Notes: generated from the letters alone by a model not told the origin. Counted from the first letter of the stretch, positions 16,905 to 24,832 are shown. The stretch: 64,000 nt of DNA from Angustibacter luteus (GCF_039541115.1 NZ_BAABFP010000007.1:336290-400289); one strand, 5' to 3'. Program-made: numbers and translations.

Positions 16905-17227
16905 GCTGGCCGCCTGGCCGAAGGCGGTTGCGCTGCCCACCGTCCAAGCCCAAGACGATGTGAAGCCAGCGTGACCCGACGACGCCCTGCACGTAGCGCC
17001 CGGCCGCGGTCCCGTCCACGGCCACAGCCGCTCGGGAAGCACGAAACCCGGTGATCGCGAGGCGGTCGACCGGGTTCTGAAGACACGTCGTCCGTGTCCA
17101 GAACAGCGTGACAGAGCCCTGTCGCGAAGTCCAGCGTCCACGCGGTCACGTCGCTCGATGTCAGTTCAAGGTGCGCCAACCTGGAATGCCGCACGGCCGC
17201 AGGGCTCGCTGGTCTACGGTCCGGGGC
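16905..17227. other. 323-base gap between divergent HNH and moron genes; no confident gene
   Basis: Between the minus-strand HNH gene and the plus-strand membrane gene. Some minus-strand frames read without stops for 60-80 codons and one has a protein-like look (RYVQGVVGSRWLHIVLGLDG), but there is no credible start or ribosome site and it runs into the HNH gene in another frame. It may be a relic or leader DNA. It holds the promoter of the moron at its right end. Confidence 0.5.
17215..17220 (+). promoter_or_regulatory. -10 box (TACGGT) of a leaderless promoter
   Basis: TACGGT is seven bases before ATG 17228, the same geometry as several chromosomal genes in this window. It suggests that this prophage gene has its own host-type promoter and is expressed in the lysogen. 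Confidence 0.5.
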
Positions 17228-17764
17228 ATGAGCTTGACTGGAGATGACGTCCGGAACCTGGCCGCGGCCGTCACTGCATGCGTTGCCGTTGCCTCCTTGG
17301 CGATCGCCGTAACGACGCTGGGTAGCGCCACCCGTGCGCGCAACAAGCTCGATCAGCAGGTCGGGATCTGGGACAAGCTGCCGGAAGGATCCAGCGAACG
17401 AGAGGTGATGTGGGCGCTGGTCGCGCGTTCGACCGCCCGGGTGGCGCGCGTCGAGGATCCTCAGCGCCGCAGGACCCGGCTGCTCACCATCGCGACCGGT
17501 ATCGGTTCCACAGTGCTGTTCTCGGCAACCGCATACCTGGCTTGGACAGCGCCGCCAGAGCCCACTCGCAACGCCGGGATCCTCCAGATCATTGGGATCG
17601 GTCTCGCGGTTGCTGCGTTTATCTGGTCTGGAATCTTGCTGGTTGGGGAAGTGCGCCGCCGACAAAGAGTCGGCGCGACGGTTTCGCAACTGGAGCAGCT
17701 CGCGCTCGACCTCGACGACTTCGCAGATCGTTACGATCGTGCGGCGCCGCCGGATGAGAACTGA
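17228..17764 (+). CDS. Lysogenically expressed membrane protein (moron candidate)
   Basis: 178 residues, one of only two plus-strand genes in the prophage. Three membrane spans are predicted (about 12-31, 84-103 and 113-137), with a charged cytoplasmic segment between the first two (RARNKLDQQVGIWDKLPEGS) and a C-terminal helical region (TVSQLEQLALDLDDFADRYD). It has its own apparent promoter and points against the late and early operons, the usual mark of a moron. A role in superinfection exclusion or host benefit is possible but not shown by any motif. No family recognised. Confidence 0.8.
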   Translation: MSLTGDDVRNLAAAVTACVAVASLAIAVTTLGSATRARNKLDQQVGIWDKLPEGSSEREVMWALVARSTARVARVEDPQRRRTRLLTIATGIGSTVLFSATAYLAWTAPPEPTRNAGILQIIGIGLAVAAFIWSGILLVGEVRRRQRVGATVSQLEQLALDLDDFADRYDRAAPPDEN

Positions 17765-17775
17765 CAAGGAGCCGC

Positions 17776-18675
17776 TCACTTCCCGCTGGTGGTTGTCGCC
17801 GCCCCGACCGGCTTGCCATTGAGGATGGCCCGGACATCGCCTAGCCGGTACGTGGGGCGACCCCGGGCGTCGGCGCCACGCGGCGTGATCTTGTCGCGCA
17901 CTGCCCACTGCCGGATCCGCTCTGGCGTGACGGGCTCCTGCATCCGCGTCAGGGCCCTGGCCAGGTCGGTGGCCGATGCCTCGACGTCCTCGGCTGCAGC
18001 GAGCAAACGCTCGCGACGGTCGTTCGTGTCCCAGATCCGGCCGCACCGCGGGCAGGCGATCAGCGGCTCGAGCAGTTTCGGATGCTGCGGGTCGGTCAGG
18101 TCGATCGAGCAGTACAGGTCCTGGCCGCAGTCGGCGTTGCACTGGCCGATGTAGGCCTGGTCGGCCGGGCGGTCGACGAGCTGCTCGAGCTTGTCCTGCG
18201 AGAGGAGCAGCGCCCCGTACCAGTGCAGCGACGCGTCGTCGACGCGGGCACGCAGCTCGCGGACGTGAGCAGCCGCCCAGGTCGCCCGGTAGCCGAGCGG
18301 GTGCGACGCGGACCAGCTGGCGCCCGGCCACGCGAGCAGACGCACGATCGCGTCGACCGCCGCGGTGAGCCGGCGCAGCTCGGAGCGGATCCGCGGATCG
18401 AACGGCAGGTCAGCCTCGCGGGCACCGAGGTCGGGGCGGTCGCTGTCCTGGTCGTCCGGAGCCGACACGGCGGTCGGCGGGGCCGTGCTCGAGCGCCCGC
18501 TGCCGCCGCCTGAGCTGATGCGCGCCGCACGGGTGTAGGTCACCATCGCTGCGTCCTCGAGAGCGGCGACGTCGCCCAAGGCGCGCTCAAGCTTCTCGGT
18601 GCAGCTACCCGAGCCCTGGCACAGCAGCGCGTCGGCGCTCGAGCGATCGAGACACCACGGGCACTTCGGCTTCAC
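17776..18675 (-). CDS. Zinc-knuckle protein with C-terminal helix-turn-helix
   Basis: 299 residues from GTG 18675. Three features: an N-terminal CPWC...C knuckle (residues 5-18), a second cysteine set (CNADCGQDLYC and CPRCGRIWD, about residues 180-215), and a C-terminal MerR/excisionase-like DNA-binding segment (TPERIRQWAVRDKITPRGAD, then RPTYRLGDVRAIL). The middle is helical. Proteins with this architecture are common in early regions of actinophages and are usually left without a function; regulation of phage transcription is a reasonable guess. It ends facing the plus-strand moron gene. Confidence 0.8.
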   Translation of the reverse strand: MKPKCPWCLDRSSADALLCQGSGSCTEKLERALGDVAALEDAAMVTYTRAARISSGGGSGRSSTAPPTAVSAPDDQDSDRPDLGAREADLPFDPRIRSELRRLTAAVDAIVRLLAWPGASWSASHPLGYRATWAAAHVRELRARVDDASLHWYGALLLSQDKLEQLVDRPADQAYIGQCNADCGQDLYCSIDLTDPQHPKLLEPLIACPRCGRIWDTNDRRERLLAAAEDVEASATDLARALTRMQEPVTPERIRQWAVRDKITPRGADARGRPTYRLGDVRAILNGKPVGAATTTSGK

Positions 18676-18677
18676 GC

Positions 18678-18806
18678 TCAACGGACACTCCCGGATCGGT
18701 TCTGCAGCCAGCGGCGGACGACCCACTCGAAGTCGAGTAGGACGTTGAAGCCGTTGATGACGATGAGCAGCAGGACGGCTCCCTCGATCAGGTAGCGGCG
18801 CTTCAC
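18678..18806 (-). CDS. Tiny membrane protein (42 aa)
   Basis: GTG at 18806 overlaps the preceding stop as GTGA. The protein starts VKRRYLIEGAVLLLIVINGF and contains one hydrophobic span (about residues 8-25), with a basic N-terminus and the tail VVRRWLQNRSGSVR. The coupling geometry on both sides supports a real gene despite its size. Function unknown. Confidence 0.65.
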   Translation of the reverse strand: MKRRYLIEGAVLLLIVINGFNVLLDFEWVVRRWLQNRSGSVR

Positions 18807-19042
18807 CAGTCCACCGCCGCATCGTCGTGTCGGCCGTCCGGCGCCTGTGCGGCCTCGAACACGTGGCCGCCGTCGGTGTGAGGCGGGCGGCGGCACTGCA
18901 GGCCGCCTCCCGGCGAGCGGACGGGGCAGTCGCTGTCGCAGAACCCGCACCAGGGCAGGAGCATGCCGGCGAGGCGGCGTGTCTTGACGGCCGGGCGGTC
19001 GCAGCCGGAGCACCCGCGGGTGCCGGTCAGGTCCACGCTCAC
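18803..19042 (-). CDS. Small cysteine-rich phage protein
   Basis: 79 residues from GTG 19042 (GTGA overlap with the upstream stop). Cysteines are arranged as CSGCDRP near residue 10, CGFCDSDC near 31 and a further Cys and His pair downstream (CRRPPHTDGGH), suggesting one or two bound zinc ions. It belongs to the chain of tiny coupled genes between 18678 and 25442. No family recognised. Confidence 0.7.
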   Translation of the reverse strand: MSVDLTGTRGCSGCDRPAVKTRRLAGMLLPWCGFCDSDCPVRSPGGGLQCRRPPHTDGGHVFEAAQAPDGRHDDAAVDW

Positions 19043-19290
19043 AGCGCCCACCTCGCAGCGTGCCCGATGCCGCCCGTGTCAGTTGGGTGCGGCACGGTCG
19101 CAGGACCGCGGTCCTCGACGTAGGCGAGGCACCCGCCAGCCGGGTGGGTCTCGTCGTGCTCCATCCGCCTCGCTGCGTCGCGGCGGGCCACCCAGTCCGA
19201 GCGGTGGTACCAGTGCCCGGCCATCGGTCCACCGATGCACGCCACCAGGTCGAGGCCGGCGAGGGACGCTTTGCCCTTGGCCCTGGTCAT
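19039..19290 (-). CDS. Small phage early protein (83 aa)
   Basis: ATG at 19290 overlaps the stop of the upstream gene as ATGA. Sequence begins MTRAKGKASLAGLDLVACIG and includes GHWYHRSDWVARRDAARRME, a basic-aromatic stretch, then a Gly/Pro-rich end. It looks like a small DNA- or RNA-binding or inhibitor protein but has no recognised family. Part of the coupled early operon. Confidence 0.68.
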   Translation of the reverse strand: MTRAKGKASLAGLDLVACIGGPMAGHWYHRSDWVARRDAARRMEHDETHPAGGCLAYVEDRGPATVPHPTDTGGIGHAARWAL

Positions 19291-19484
19291 GACGCCACCG
19301 GCCGCTCGAGCGCGGCGAAGCCGAGCGTGCACGTGCCACACGGCTGGACGGAGTACCGCCAGCCGCCGCAGGCCTCGCAGCGCCAGAGACCGGCGTCAGC
19401 GATCATCAGCCGCTGGTCCGCCAGGTCCCGGACGTCGTTCTGCTGCTGGCGTGCTCGGCGTCCGGCTTCGGTGAGGTGGTTCAT
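19287..19484 (-). CDS. Small zinc-ribbon protein (65 aa)
   Basis: The C-terminal half has two CxxC pairs, WRCEACGGWRYS and PCGTCTLGF, a classic zinc-ribbon spacing. The first 30 residues are a basic helix (TEAGRRARQQQNDVRDLADQ). ATG at 19484 overlaps the upstream stop (ATGA). May be a regulator or a modifier of a host nucleic-acid enzyme; no specific family recognised. Confidence 0.72.
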   Translation of the reverse strand: MNHLTEAGRRARQQQNDVRDLADQRLMIADAGLWRCEACGGWRYSVQPCGTCTLGFAALERPVAS

Positions 19485-20407
19485 GAGCTGCTCCTGTTGC
19501 GACCACGGCGCGCTCGGCGACGTCTCGCAGGGATCTGGGCTTGGGTGGGTGGAGGAGCGGCACCCGACCCGACCTGACCCGTCCCGACCCGACCCGTCCC
19601 GTCCCGGGCGTCAGAGCGGCTACCGACGGTCGGTCGACGGTCTGCGTCGACGGTCTGGGGTGCCTCGAGCGGGGTCTGGGTCGCGCGGAGCGCGGGGTCC
19701 AGGTCGCTGGTGTCGCTGCGCGTGGTCTCGCCGGGTGCGAGGTCGCGCGGTGCAGGATTACGGCCGACGACGAACGTGTCGCCGGGGAAGAACTCACGGA
19801 GGTCAGAGACGGTCTGCTCGCCGTACAGCGGCTGCAGCGGGGCCGGGAGCAGCGTCATGGTCGCTGCCTCCGACGGGACGGCCCTGCGGCGGTTGCAGCC
19901 CCTGCAGGACACGACGTAGGTGGCGATGGTGGTGGGCTGGGTGATGTCCAGGTGGTCGAACTCGCGGCCGCGGGGCGATCGGGTGTCGAAGCGGCTCGTG
20001 TTGACGCTGCGGCCGCACCAGCGGCAGGCGTCGCCGTCGCGGCGGATCACGTAGGCGCGCAGGAAGTCGTCGCGACGGTCGCTGGCCCGGACGCGGTCGT
20101 TGAGGATCTCCTCGCGCGACCGCATGTGCAGCGGGGACGGCTTGACGAGCTTCCAAGCCTTCTGGCGCGGCACCTTCGTGACCAGGCCGGCGCGCACACA
20201 CGCGTCGATCTGCCGCTGCCAGGTGGTCGGGGCGACGAACCGGCACTGCGCCTCGGTCAGGACGTCGTCGGTCATGTGGTTCGCCGCCAGCGAGCAGACC
20301 AGGCTGAGGAACCCCCACGCGGCAAGGCGACGCAGCTCGACGCCGTCCGCGAGCGCCAGCACGCGAGGTTCGGTCGCCGCGCTGTCGTCCGTCTTGAGCC
20401 ATGCCAC
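19481..20407 (-). CDS. HNH-containing early protein with winged-helix-like N-terminus
   Basis: 308 residues from GTG 20407 (CGGAGG nine bases upstream). Residues 1-95 resemble replication-associated winged-helix domains (AWLKTDDSAATEPRVLALAD, then EAQCRFVAPTTWQRQIDACV). Residues 118-175 form an HNH nuclease core: CRWCGRSVN, EFDHLDIT, then CRGCNRRR. The last 75 residues are low-complexity and Gly/Thr/Arg-rich, encoded by imprecise repeats of CCGACC on the plus strand. It may be the phage replication initiator-like protein or a nuclease; both are inferred. No helicase or primase lies nearby. Confidence 0.72.
   Translation of the reverse strand: MAWLKTDDSAATEPRVLALADGVELRRLAAWGFLSLVCSLAANHMTDDVLTEAQCRFVAPTTWQRQIDACVRAGLVTKVPRQKAWKLVKPSPLHMRSREEILNDRVRASDRRDDFLRAYVIRRDGDACRWCGRSVNTSRFDTRSPRGREFDHLDITQPTTIATYVVSCRGCNRRRAVPSEAATMTLLPAPLQPLYGEQTVSDLREFFPGDTFVVGRNPAPRDLAPGETTRSDTSDLDPALRATQTPLEAPQTVDADRRPTVGSRSDARDGTGRVGTGQVGSGAAPPPTQAQIPARRRRARRGRNRSSS
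19561..19610. repeat. Imprecise CCGAC/CCCGT tandem repeat inside the HNH gene
   Basis: The plus strand shows a string of CCGAC, CTGAC and CCGTC units for about 50 bases. It encodes a Gly-Arg-Val-Gly-Thr-like tail. Replication slippage is the likely source; it is not a CRISPR array (units 5-10 bases, no spacers). Confidence 0.7.
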
Positions 20408-20460
20408 GAGCGGGTGCCTCCGAGGCGTCGTCGAGTGGTGGTCGTCATCGCAAGCACGGC

Positions 20461-21552
20461 TCAGTCGTCGGGGTTGTACGGGGCGCTGCAGGTCGGGCAG
20501 GTCCCGGTGCGTGCGCCGTGCTCGGCGGTCGCCAGGCGCTCGTCTGCGCGGATGACGGCCTCCCAGCACTGGCCGCAGCCCTGCCCCCCGACGGTGCGGC
20601 CGCGGGAGTGGCCCAGGCGCAGGCAGCGGGCGCGGACCTGTGCGGCGAGCGCGTGGGTGTGGTCCAGGTGCCAGCCCTTGGCCTGCCCCTTCGAGCGGAC
20701 TCGGCCGGAGTTCAGCCGACCCTGGGCGACCGCGTGGGTCACGGTCATCGTGCCTTTGCGGACCTCGTCCTGCTCCGACGGTGACAGCGAGAGCAGGGCG
20801 AGCCTGTTGGAGACCATGACCTGGCCGAATCCCACCTTGGCTGCGACCTCGCGGTCCGAGCAGTCCAGGCGCGTCTTGAGCAGCTGCAGCGCGCGTGCCT
20901 CTTCGATCGGGTCCAGGCCGGCGCGCTGCCCGTTCTCGATGAGGGCGGCGGCCAGGTCGTCGTCCGAGCGCATGTCGTTGCGGATGACGACGTCGACGCG
21001 CTCCCAGCCGAGCAGCTGCACCGCGGCGTGCCGGCGATGCCCGGCGATGATGATGAACCCAGGGATGCCGTCGTCCGCTGGGCGCACGATCAGCGGCTGG
21101 ATCAGGCCCGCAGACTGGATCGAGGCGGCCAGCTCGGCGATCTCGGTGAGCTGCTCGCGCGGGTTCTCCGGTGACGGGCGCAGCTGCGCGATGCGCACCT
21201 TCATGAACCGGCCGTCAGGGACCGCCGCGCCAGGCGGCCCGGGGCGAGCAGCCGCCGGTGCGGTCGGAACAGGCGCCGGCACAGGACGAGCCGGAGCTCG
21301 CACCGGCGCCTGCTGCTGCAGCGAGGGCTCCATGCGGTGCAGGCGCTGCAGCTCGGCGATCCGGTACCGCAGCTGGTCCGGGTCCGGGAAGCCGTGTGCC
21401 AGGCCGACGCGCTCGACCTCGTCCGCGGTCAGGTGCGCCGCAGTCGGGTGAGCGGCCAACGTCTGGGCGACCTGCTCCGGTTCACGCCCGGCCGCGAGCG
21501 CCTTGAGGATCAGGATCTCGGTGTCGTAGACGACAGCGGGTGTCGTGGTCAC
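20461..21552 (-). CDS. ParB-family protein 1 with C-terminal cysteine knuckles
   Basis: 363 residues, GTG start with GTGA overlap. Residues 118-215 carry the ParB/Srx motifs: IAQLRPSPENPREQL, then AGHRRHAAVQLLG (CTP-binding GHRR box) and ENGQRAGLDPIEEARALQLL (ENxxR). A helix-turn-helix follows (SDREVAAKVGFGQVMVSNRL). The N-terminal 115 residues have a separate helical part and a Pro/Ala linker; the end has CGQC and CPTC. No ParA is nearby, so partition is unlikely; a DNA-binding CTPase acting in replication or transcription is more plausible. Confidence 0.85.
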   Translation of the reverse strand: MTTTPAVVYDTEILILKALAAGREPEQVAQTLAAHPTAAHLTADEVERVGLAHGFPDPDQLRYRIAELQRLHRMEPSLQQQAPVRAPARPVPAPVPTAPAAARPGPPGAAVPDGRFMKVRIAQLRPSPENPREQLTEIAELAASIQSAGLIQPLIVRPADDGIPGFIIIAGHRRHAAVQLLGWERVDVVIRNDMRSDDDLAAALIENGQRAGLDPIEEARALQLLKTRLDCSDREVAAKVGFGQVMVSNRLALLSLSPSEQDEVRKGTMTVTHAVAQGRLNSGRVRSKGQAKGWHLDHTHALAAQVRARCLRLGHSRGRTVGGQGCGQCWEAVIRADERLATAEHGARTGTCPTCSAPYNPDD

Positions 21553-21848
21553 GGCTTCACCTCAGGGGTGATCGAAGCCATGCTGTTCGGGTTGAGAAGG
21601 AGCCGGTAGGCGACGCTGCCGAGGGTCATGGCCACGTCCCTCTTGCTGAGGGTGATGCCGGGCGGGACGTCGAAGCTCACCTGGTCCTTGCGGCACGCGA
21701 GGCAACGCTTCTCCGGGTGCCCCTCGGCGGCGGCCGCCTGCTCGGCCGCGCAGGGCTCGCCTCCGCCGTCGTAGAAGGTGATCGTGAGCAGCGGCTGCTC
21801 GGGCTGGTCCAGCGGGTCCGGTGTTGCGGCGGGGGCGTCGGCGCTCAC
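21549..21848 (-). CDS. Small protein between the two ParB-like genes
   Basis: 99 residues from GTG 21848; start and stop both overlap neighbours by four bases. It contains a single CLAC pair (RCLACRKDQVSFDVPPGITL) with another Cys upstream (GGGEPCAAEQ), and a small beta-like core. Function unknown; genetic coupling suggests joint expression with both ParB-like proteins. Confidence 0.68.
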   Translation of the reverse strand: MSADAPAATPDPLDQPEQPLLTITFYDGGGEPCAAEQAAAAEGHPEKRCLACRKDQVSFDVPPGITLSKRDVAMTLGSVAYRLLLNPNSMASITPEVKP

Positions 21849-23293
21849 AGCGACTCCACGACGTCTTCGACGGGCGCGGGCAGCCGCGCCTGGATCTCGT
21901 CGGCGAGCGCCGTCAGCTGGGTGGTCTCCCACTCGCTGGGCTCGTAGCCGAGCGCGGTGAGCAGGCCGTACCAGGCGCTGATGCGTGCGGCGTTGTAGAC
22001 GTCCCAGCGGCCGCTGCGGGACTGCACGTCGGTCGCGATCTGCGCGGCGCAGGACCCGAGCGCGATGCCGATCGGGCGGGTGCTGTCGATCAGCTGCACC
22101 TGCAGCCAGTCGTCCATCTCCGGCCGGTCGTCGCCGGCCTCGTCGGCCGCGACCTCAGCGAGCTCCCAGTCACGGAGCAGTGCCACCTGGGCCAGCCACC
22201 GGCTGTCGATGAACAGCTCGCTGTTCAGGTGCAGCTGCAGGTGGACTCGGCACACCTCCGCGGCCTGGTCGGCGGTGAGCTTCTGCGTGCCGGTGACGAA
22301 CGGGGTAAGGAACGCGTCGCGGAGCGCGGCCGCGGTTGCGGCGTCTTCGCGCCACTGGTCGGCGGCGGCCTCGCGCTCGACCTGCTCCGGGGTGCGGTCC
22401 GGGAACGACGGTGCCGGGGCCTGGTCGTCGATCGTGGTCTGTCGGTGCTGCAGCGACGCCTCCGTGCAGACGTACTCGACGGTGCTGTCGGCGAGCAGCA
22501 GCGCGGCGTGCCCGGGGCAGTCGATGTGCTCGGCCGGGTCGATGCCCAGCGAGTAGTGCACGTTCCGCTCCGACCGGAGCGGCGCGACGACGTCCTGCCG
22601 CGTGTACGGGTAGCCCTCCGGCCGTTCGATCACGCGCACGCCGTCAGCCTCGAGCGCGGCGGTCGCCTTGGCCGCGGCCTTGGCCTCGTCGCGCCGACGC
22701 TTCGCGGCGGTGACCTCCCACGCGAACCTGCTGTCGCCGATCCACCGCTCGAGGCGGTCGTACACCTCGACGTCGTCGACGAACTCGGACAGGGCGATCG
22801 CGTCGGCGATCGCGATCTGTCCGTCCGCCACGCTGTGGCGAGCCTTGTCGCCGAGCTTGGTGAGCTTGAGGCGGTCGCGGACGTAGGTCGCAGCCCGTCC
22901 CGTGGCCTTGGCCACGATCTTCTGCGTGTACCCCGGGAAGGTGAGCAGCTGCTGGTAGGCGTCGGCCTCGTCGACGGGCGAGAGGTCCGCGCGGTGCCCG
23001 TTCTCGATGAGCATCGCCTCGAGCTGCTTCGGGAGGTCGTCGAGGTCGGCGCGCACGACGACCGGGATCTGCTTGAGGCCGGCGAGCTTGGCGGCCGCGA
23101 GCCGGCGGTGGCCGGCGATCAGCAGGTACGGCGTCTTGGCCAGGCTGGTCGGGGCGACGACCAGGGGCTCGAGGATGCCCTGCTCACGGATCGAGTCGGC
23201 CAGCTCGGTCAGGTCGCCGAGCTCGGTGCGGACGTTGTCGCCGTGGGGCTTGATCTTGCCGGGGGAGACCAGCTCGAGGGTGGGTGCAGTCAT
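21845..23293 (-). CDS. ParB-family protein 2
   Basis: 482 residues from ATG 23293. N-terminal ParB domain: LVSPGKIKPHGDNVRTELGD, AGHRRLAAAKLAG (GHRR) and ENGHRADLSPVDEADAYQQL (ENxxR), then an HTH (TQKIVAKATGRAATYVRDRL). The C-terminal 300 residues are a long helical extension unlike chromosomal ParB dimerisation domains. It has the same three motifs in the same order as the 363-residue neighbour, so the two are related. Such proteins are frequent in actinophages and plasmids; here no centromere-like repeats or ParA were seen. Confidence 0.85.
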   Translation of the reverse strand: MTAPTLELVSPGKIKPHGDNVRTELGDLTELADSIREQGILEPLVVAPTSLAKTPYLLIAGHRRLAAAKLAGLKQIPVVVRADLDDLPKQLEAMLIENGHRADLSPVDEADAYQQLLTFPGYTQKIVAKATGRAATYVRDRLKLTKLGDKARHSVADGQIAIADAIALSEFVDDVEVYDRLERWIGDSRFAWEVTAAKRRRDEAKAAAKATAALEADGVRVIERPEGYPYTRQDVVAPLRSERNVHYSLGIDPAEHIDCPGHAALLLADSTVEYVCTEASLQHRQTTIDDQAPAPSFPDRTPEQVEREAAADQWREDAATAAALRDAFLTPFVTGTQKLTADQAAEVCRVHLQLHLNSELFIDSRWLAQVALLRDWELAEVAADEAGDDRPEMDDWLQVQLIDSTRPIGIALGSCAAQIATDVQSRSGRWDVYNAARISAWYGLLTALGYEPSEWETTQLTALADEIQARLPAPVEDVVESL

Positions 23294-23343
23294 GGCTGGG
23301 TTGCCTTCCGTGTGCAGTCGGGTGGTGCGGAACAGTTGCGTGG

Positions 23344-23676
23344 TCAGCCCTGCCTGCGGCGGCGCAGGTCGAGGACGACGACGTTGGGGTAGTACTTCGC
23401 GAGCTCGTCGATGTCGGTGGGCGGGCGGCGGCGTCCCGCGGCCGCCTTGCAGGTCGCGAAGTGCGGCATGCCCCGCCACTGGCCCGGGAGGATCTCGACG
23501 TCCTCGGTGACGACGCGGGCGAACACAGAGCCGTTGTGGTCGCGGCCGATCTGCAGGTTCGCGCGGCCGTCGTCCGGCTCGTACCGGTCGGGATCGACGG
23601 GCATCCGGTTGCGCCCCGGCAACGTCAGCGCCCAGATGACGTCCGCGCCGCACGCCTGGCACAGGCCGTAGCTCAT
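23344..23676 (-). CDS. Phage protein with N-terminal CxxC
   Basis: 110 residues. Starts MSYGLCQACGADVIWALTLP; the CQAC pair plus a later His-Phe-Ala-Thr-Cys (MPHFATCKAAAGRRR) suggests one zinc site. The body looks like a compact beta domain followed by a basic tail (LRRRRQG). Start overlaps the upstream stop (ATGA). Similar small zinc proteins are widely found in actinophages without function. Confidence 0.72.
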   Translation of the reverse strand: MSYGLCQACGADVIWALTLPGRNRMPVDPDRYEPDDGRANLQIGRDHNGSVFARVVTEDVEILPGQWRGMPHFATCKAAAGRRRPPTDIDELAKYYPNVVVLDLRRRRQG

Positions 23677-24422
23677 GACCCACCGACCACGGTCGACTCG
23701 TGACCGGTGGCCAGCTGAGCCAGCGCGGCGAAGAACGCGTACTGCACCGGGGAGCTCAGCGACTCGTCGGCATCGATGATGGCGGCCACGATCGCGCGAG
23801 CCATGTCGTCGCAGTCGTTGGTGTGCGCGGCAATCACGCGCATCGCGGCCAGCGCGCCCTTGCCGGTAGGGGAGTCGGCCACCGCGGCGTCAGGGTCGTC
23901 CGCCTTGCGTCCGTTCTGCAGCGAGATGAACGGCCGCGCGTGCGAACCAGCCTGGTAACCCCACGCCTCGCGGGCACGCTCGGCCAGCTCGAGGCAGACG
24001 ACCACGATCTCTTCGTCGACCAGGCCCTGGAACAGCAGCCGGTCCCAGGCGCGAGCCGTTGCCTTCGTCGAGCCAGTGCCGGCTGCCTGCATCAGCCGCG
24101 CGAACGCCACCTGCACTGGCAGCGGTGCGTCGGTGACCTGCGCCCAGTCGTGGCGCGCCGTCCGCGGCCGCGAAGTCGTGGGCGGCAGCGGCTTCGCGCC
24201 GGGCGGGTAGCAGGACGAGTCGATCTCCGGCAGCGGGTCGCCCGGCTCGGCGCTGCGCTCGTTACGGCGTGCCGCGTGACGAGCACCCGGCTGCGAGTAC
24301 TGCCGCCGCCAGCAGACGCCGGCGTACACGAACGCTGCGACCGACGAGACGAGGAAGCCGGCGGCCAGCCACCCGAACACGACGCGCAGGTGGTCGAGCT
24401 GCGCATACTCGGCCGGCGTCAT
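23673..24422 (-). CDS. Membrane-anchored early phage protein
   Basis: 249 residues. One membrane span near residues 14-36 (FGWLAAGFLVSSVAAFVYAG), then a disordered Pro/Arg-rich linker to about residue 85 and a folded helical C-terminal domain of about 160 residues. It could be an inner-membrane-bound regulator or an inhibitor of host functions. No family recognised. ATG overlaps the upstream stop, in keeping with the operon pattern. Confidence 0.7.
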   Translation of the reverse strand: MTPAEYAQLDHLRVVFGWLAAGFLVSSVAAFVYAGVCWRRQYSQPGARHAARRNERSAEPGDPLPEIDSSCYPPGAKPLPPTTSRPRTARHDWAQVTDAPLPVQVAFARLMQAAGTGSTKATARAWDRLLFQGLVDEEIVVVCLELAERAREAWGYQAGSHARPFISLQNGRKADDPDAAVADSPTGKGALAAMRVIAAHTNDCDDMARAIVAAIIDADESLSSPVQYAFFAALAQLATGHESTVVGGS

Positions 24423-24673
24423 GACGTGCTCGCCTGGTAGTGCTCGGTCGCCCGCAGCGTCCACTGCTCCGTCGTGCGCAGCTCGTTGAACGCGAGGATC
24501 GGGTCACCGGCAGCCATCGCCGCTCGCGCCCGCTGCAGGTGCCGGTCCGCGAGCGCCGTGCACTGCATCGCCATCGTCAGCGAACGCGAGCGGCGCCAGC
24601 GCGACTCGGGCGTAGAGACCAGGACGTCGAGGCCGCGGCGCAGCGGCGGGGCCGGGGGGCCGGGTGGGTACAT
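24419..24673 (-). CDS. Small helical early phage protein (84 aa)
   Basis: After a Pro-rich beginning (MYPPGPPAPPLRRG) the rest is strongly helical with many Ala, Arg and Gln (ALADRHLQRARAAMAAGDPI). Possibly a TPR-like helical hairpin. Coupled to the next gene by a 4-base overlap. No function assigned. Confidence 0.65.
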   Translation of the reverse strand: MYPPGPPAPPLRRGLDVLVSTPESRWRRSRSLTMAMQCTALADRHLQRARAAMAAGDPILAFNELRTTEQWTLRATEHYQASTS

Positions 24674-24703
24674 GACGTCTCCTCGTGCAGTAGGAGCGGG
24701 TGG

Positions 24704-24832
24704 TCAGGCGGCGAACGCGACTTCGAGGCGGGCGAGCAGTGCGGCCTGCTCGGCCTCGCACGCGAGGCGCTCGTCCTTGGTCGCGTGGAAGTGGGCGACC
24801 ATGAGCGGCGCGGTGTGCAGGTCGACGTTCAC
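24704..24832 (-). CDS. Tiny early phage protein (42 aa)
   Basis: GTG at 24832 overlaps the upstream stop as GTGA; the frame reads VNVDLHTAPLMVAHFHATKD and ends LLARLEVAFAA. The overlap geometry matches all its neighbours, which is the main reason to accept such a short gene. Amphipathic helix likely. Function unknown. Confidence 0.55.
   Translation of the reverse strand: MNVDLHTAPLMVAHFHATKDERLACEAEQAALLARLEVAFAA

Noticed and set aside
19561-19610. Short repeats as a CRISPR array
   Set aside because: Units are 5-10 bases, imprecise, without spacers and lie inside a coding frame.
20461-23293. A plasmid-type partition locus (phage-plasmid)
   Set aside because: No ParA, no centromere-like repeats, and the element is integrated at a tRNA gene.
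23344-24422. A toxin-antitoxin pair
   Set aside because: The overlapping genes are a zinc-knuckle protein and a membrane protein; neither resembles a known toxin or antitoxin.
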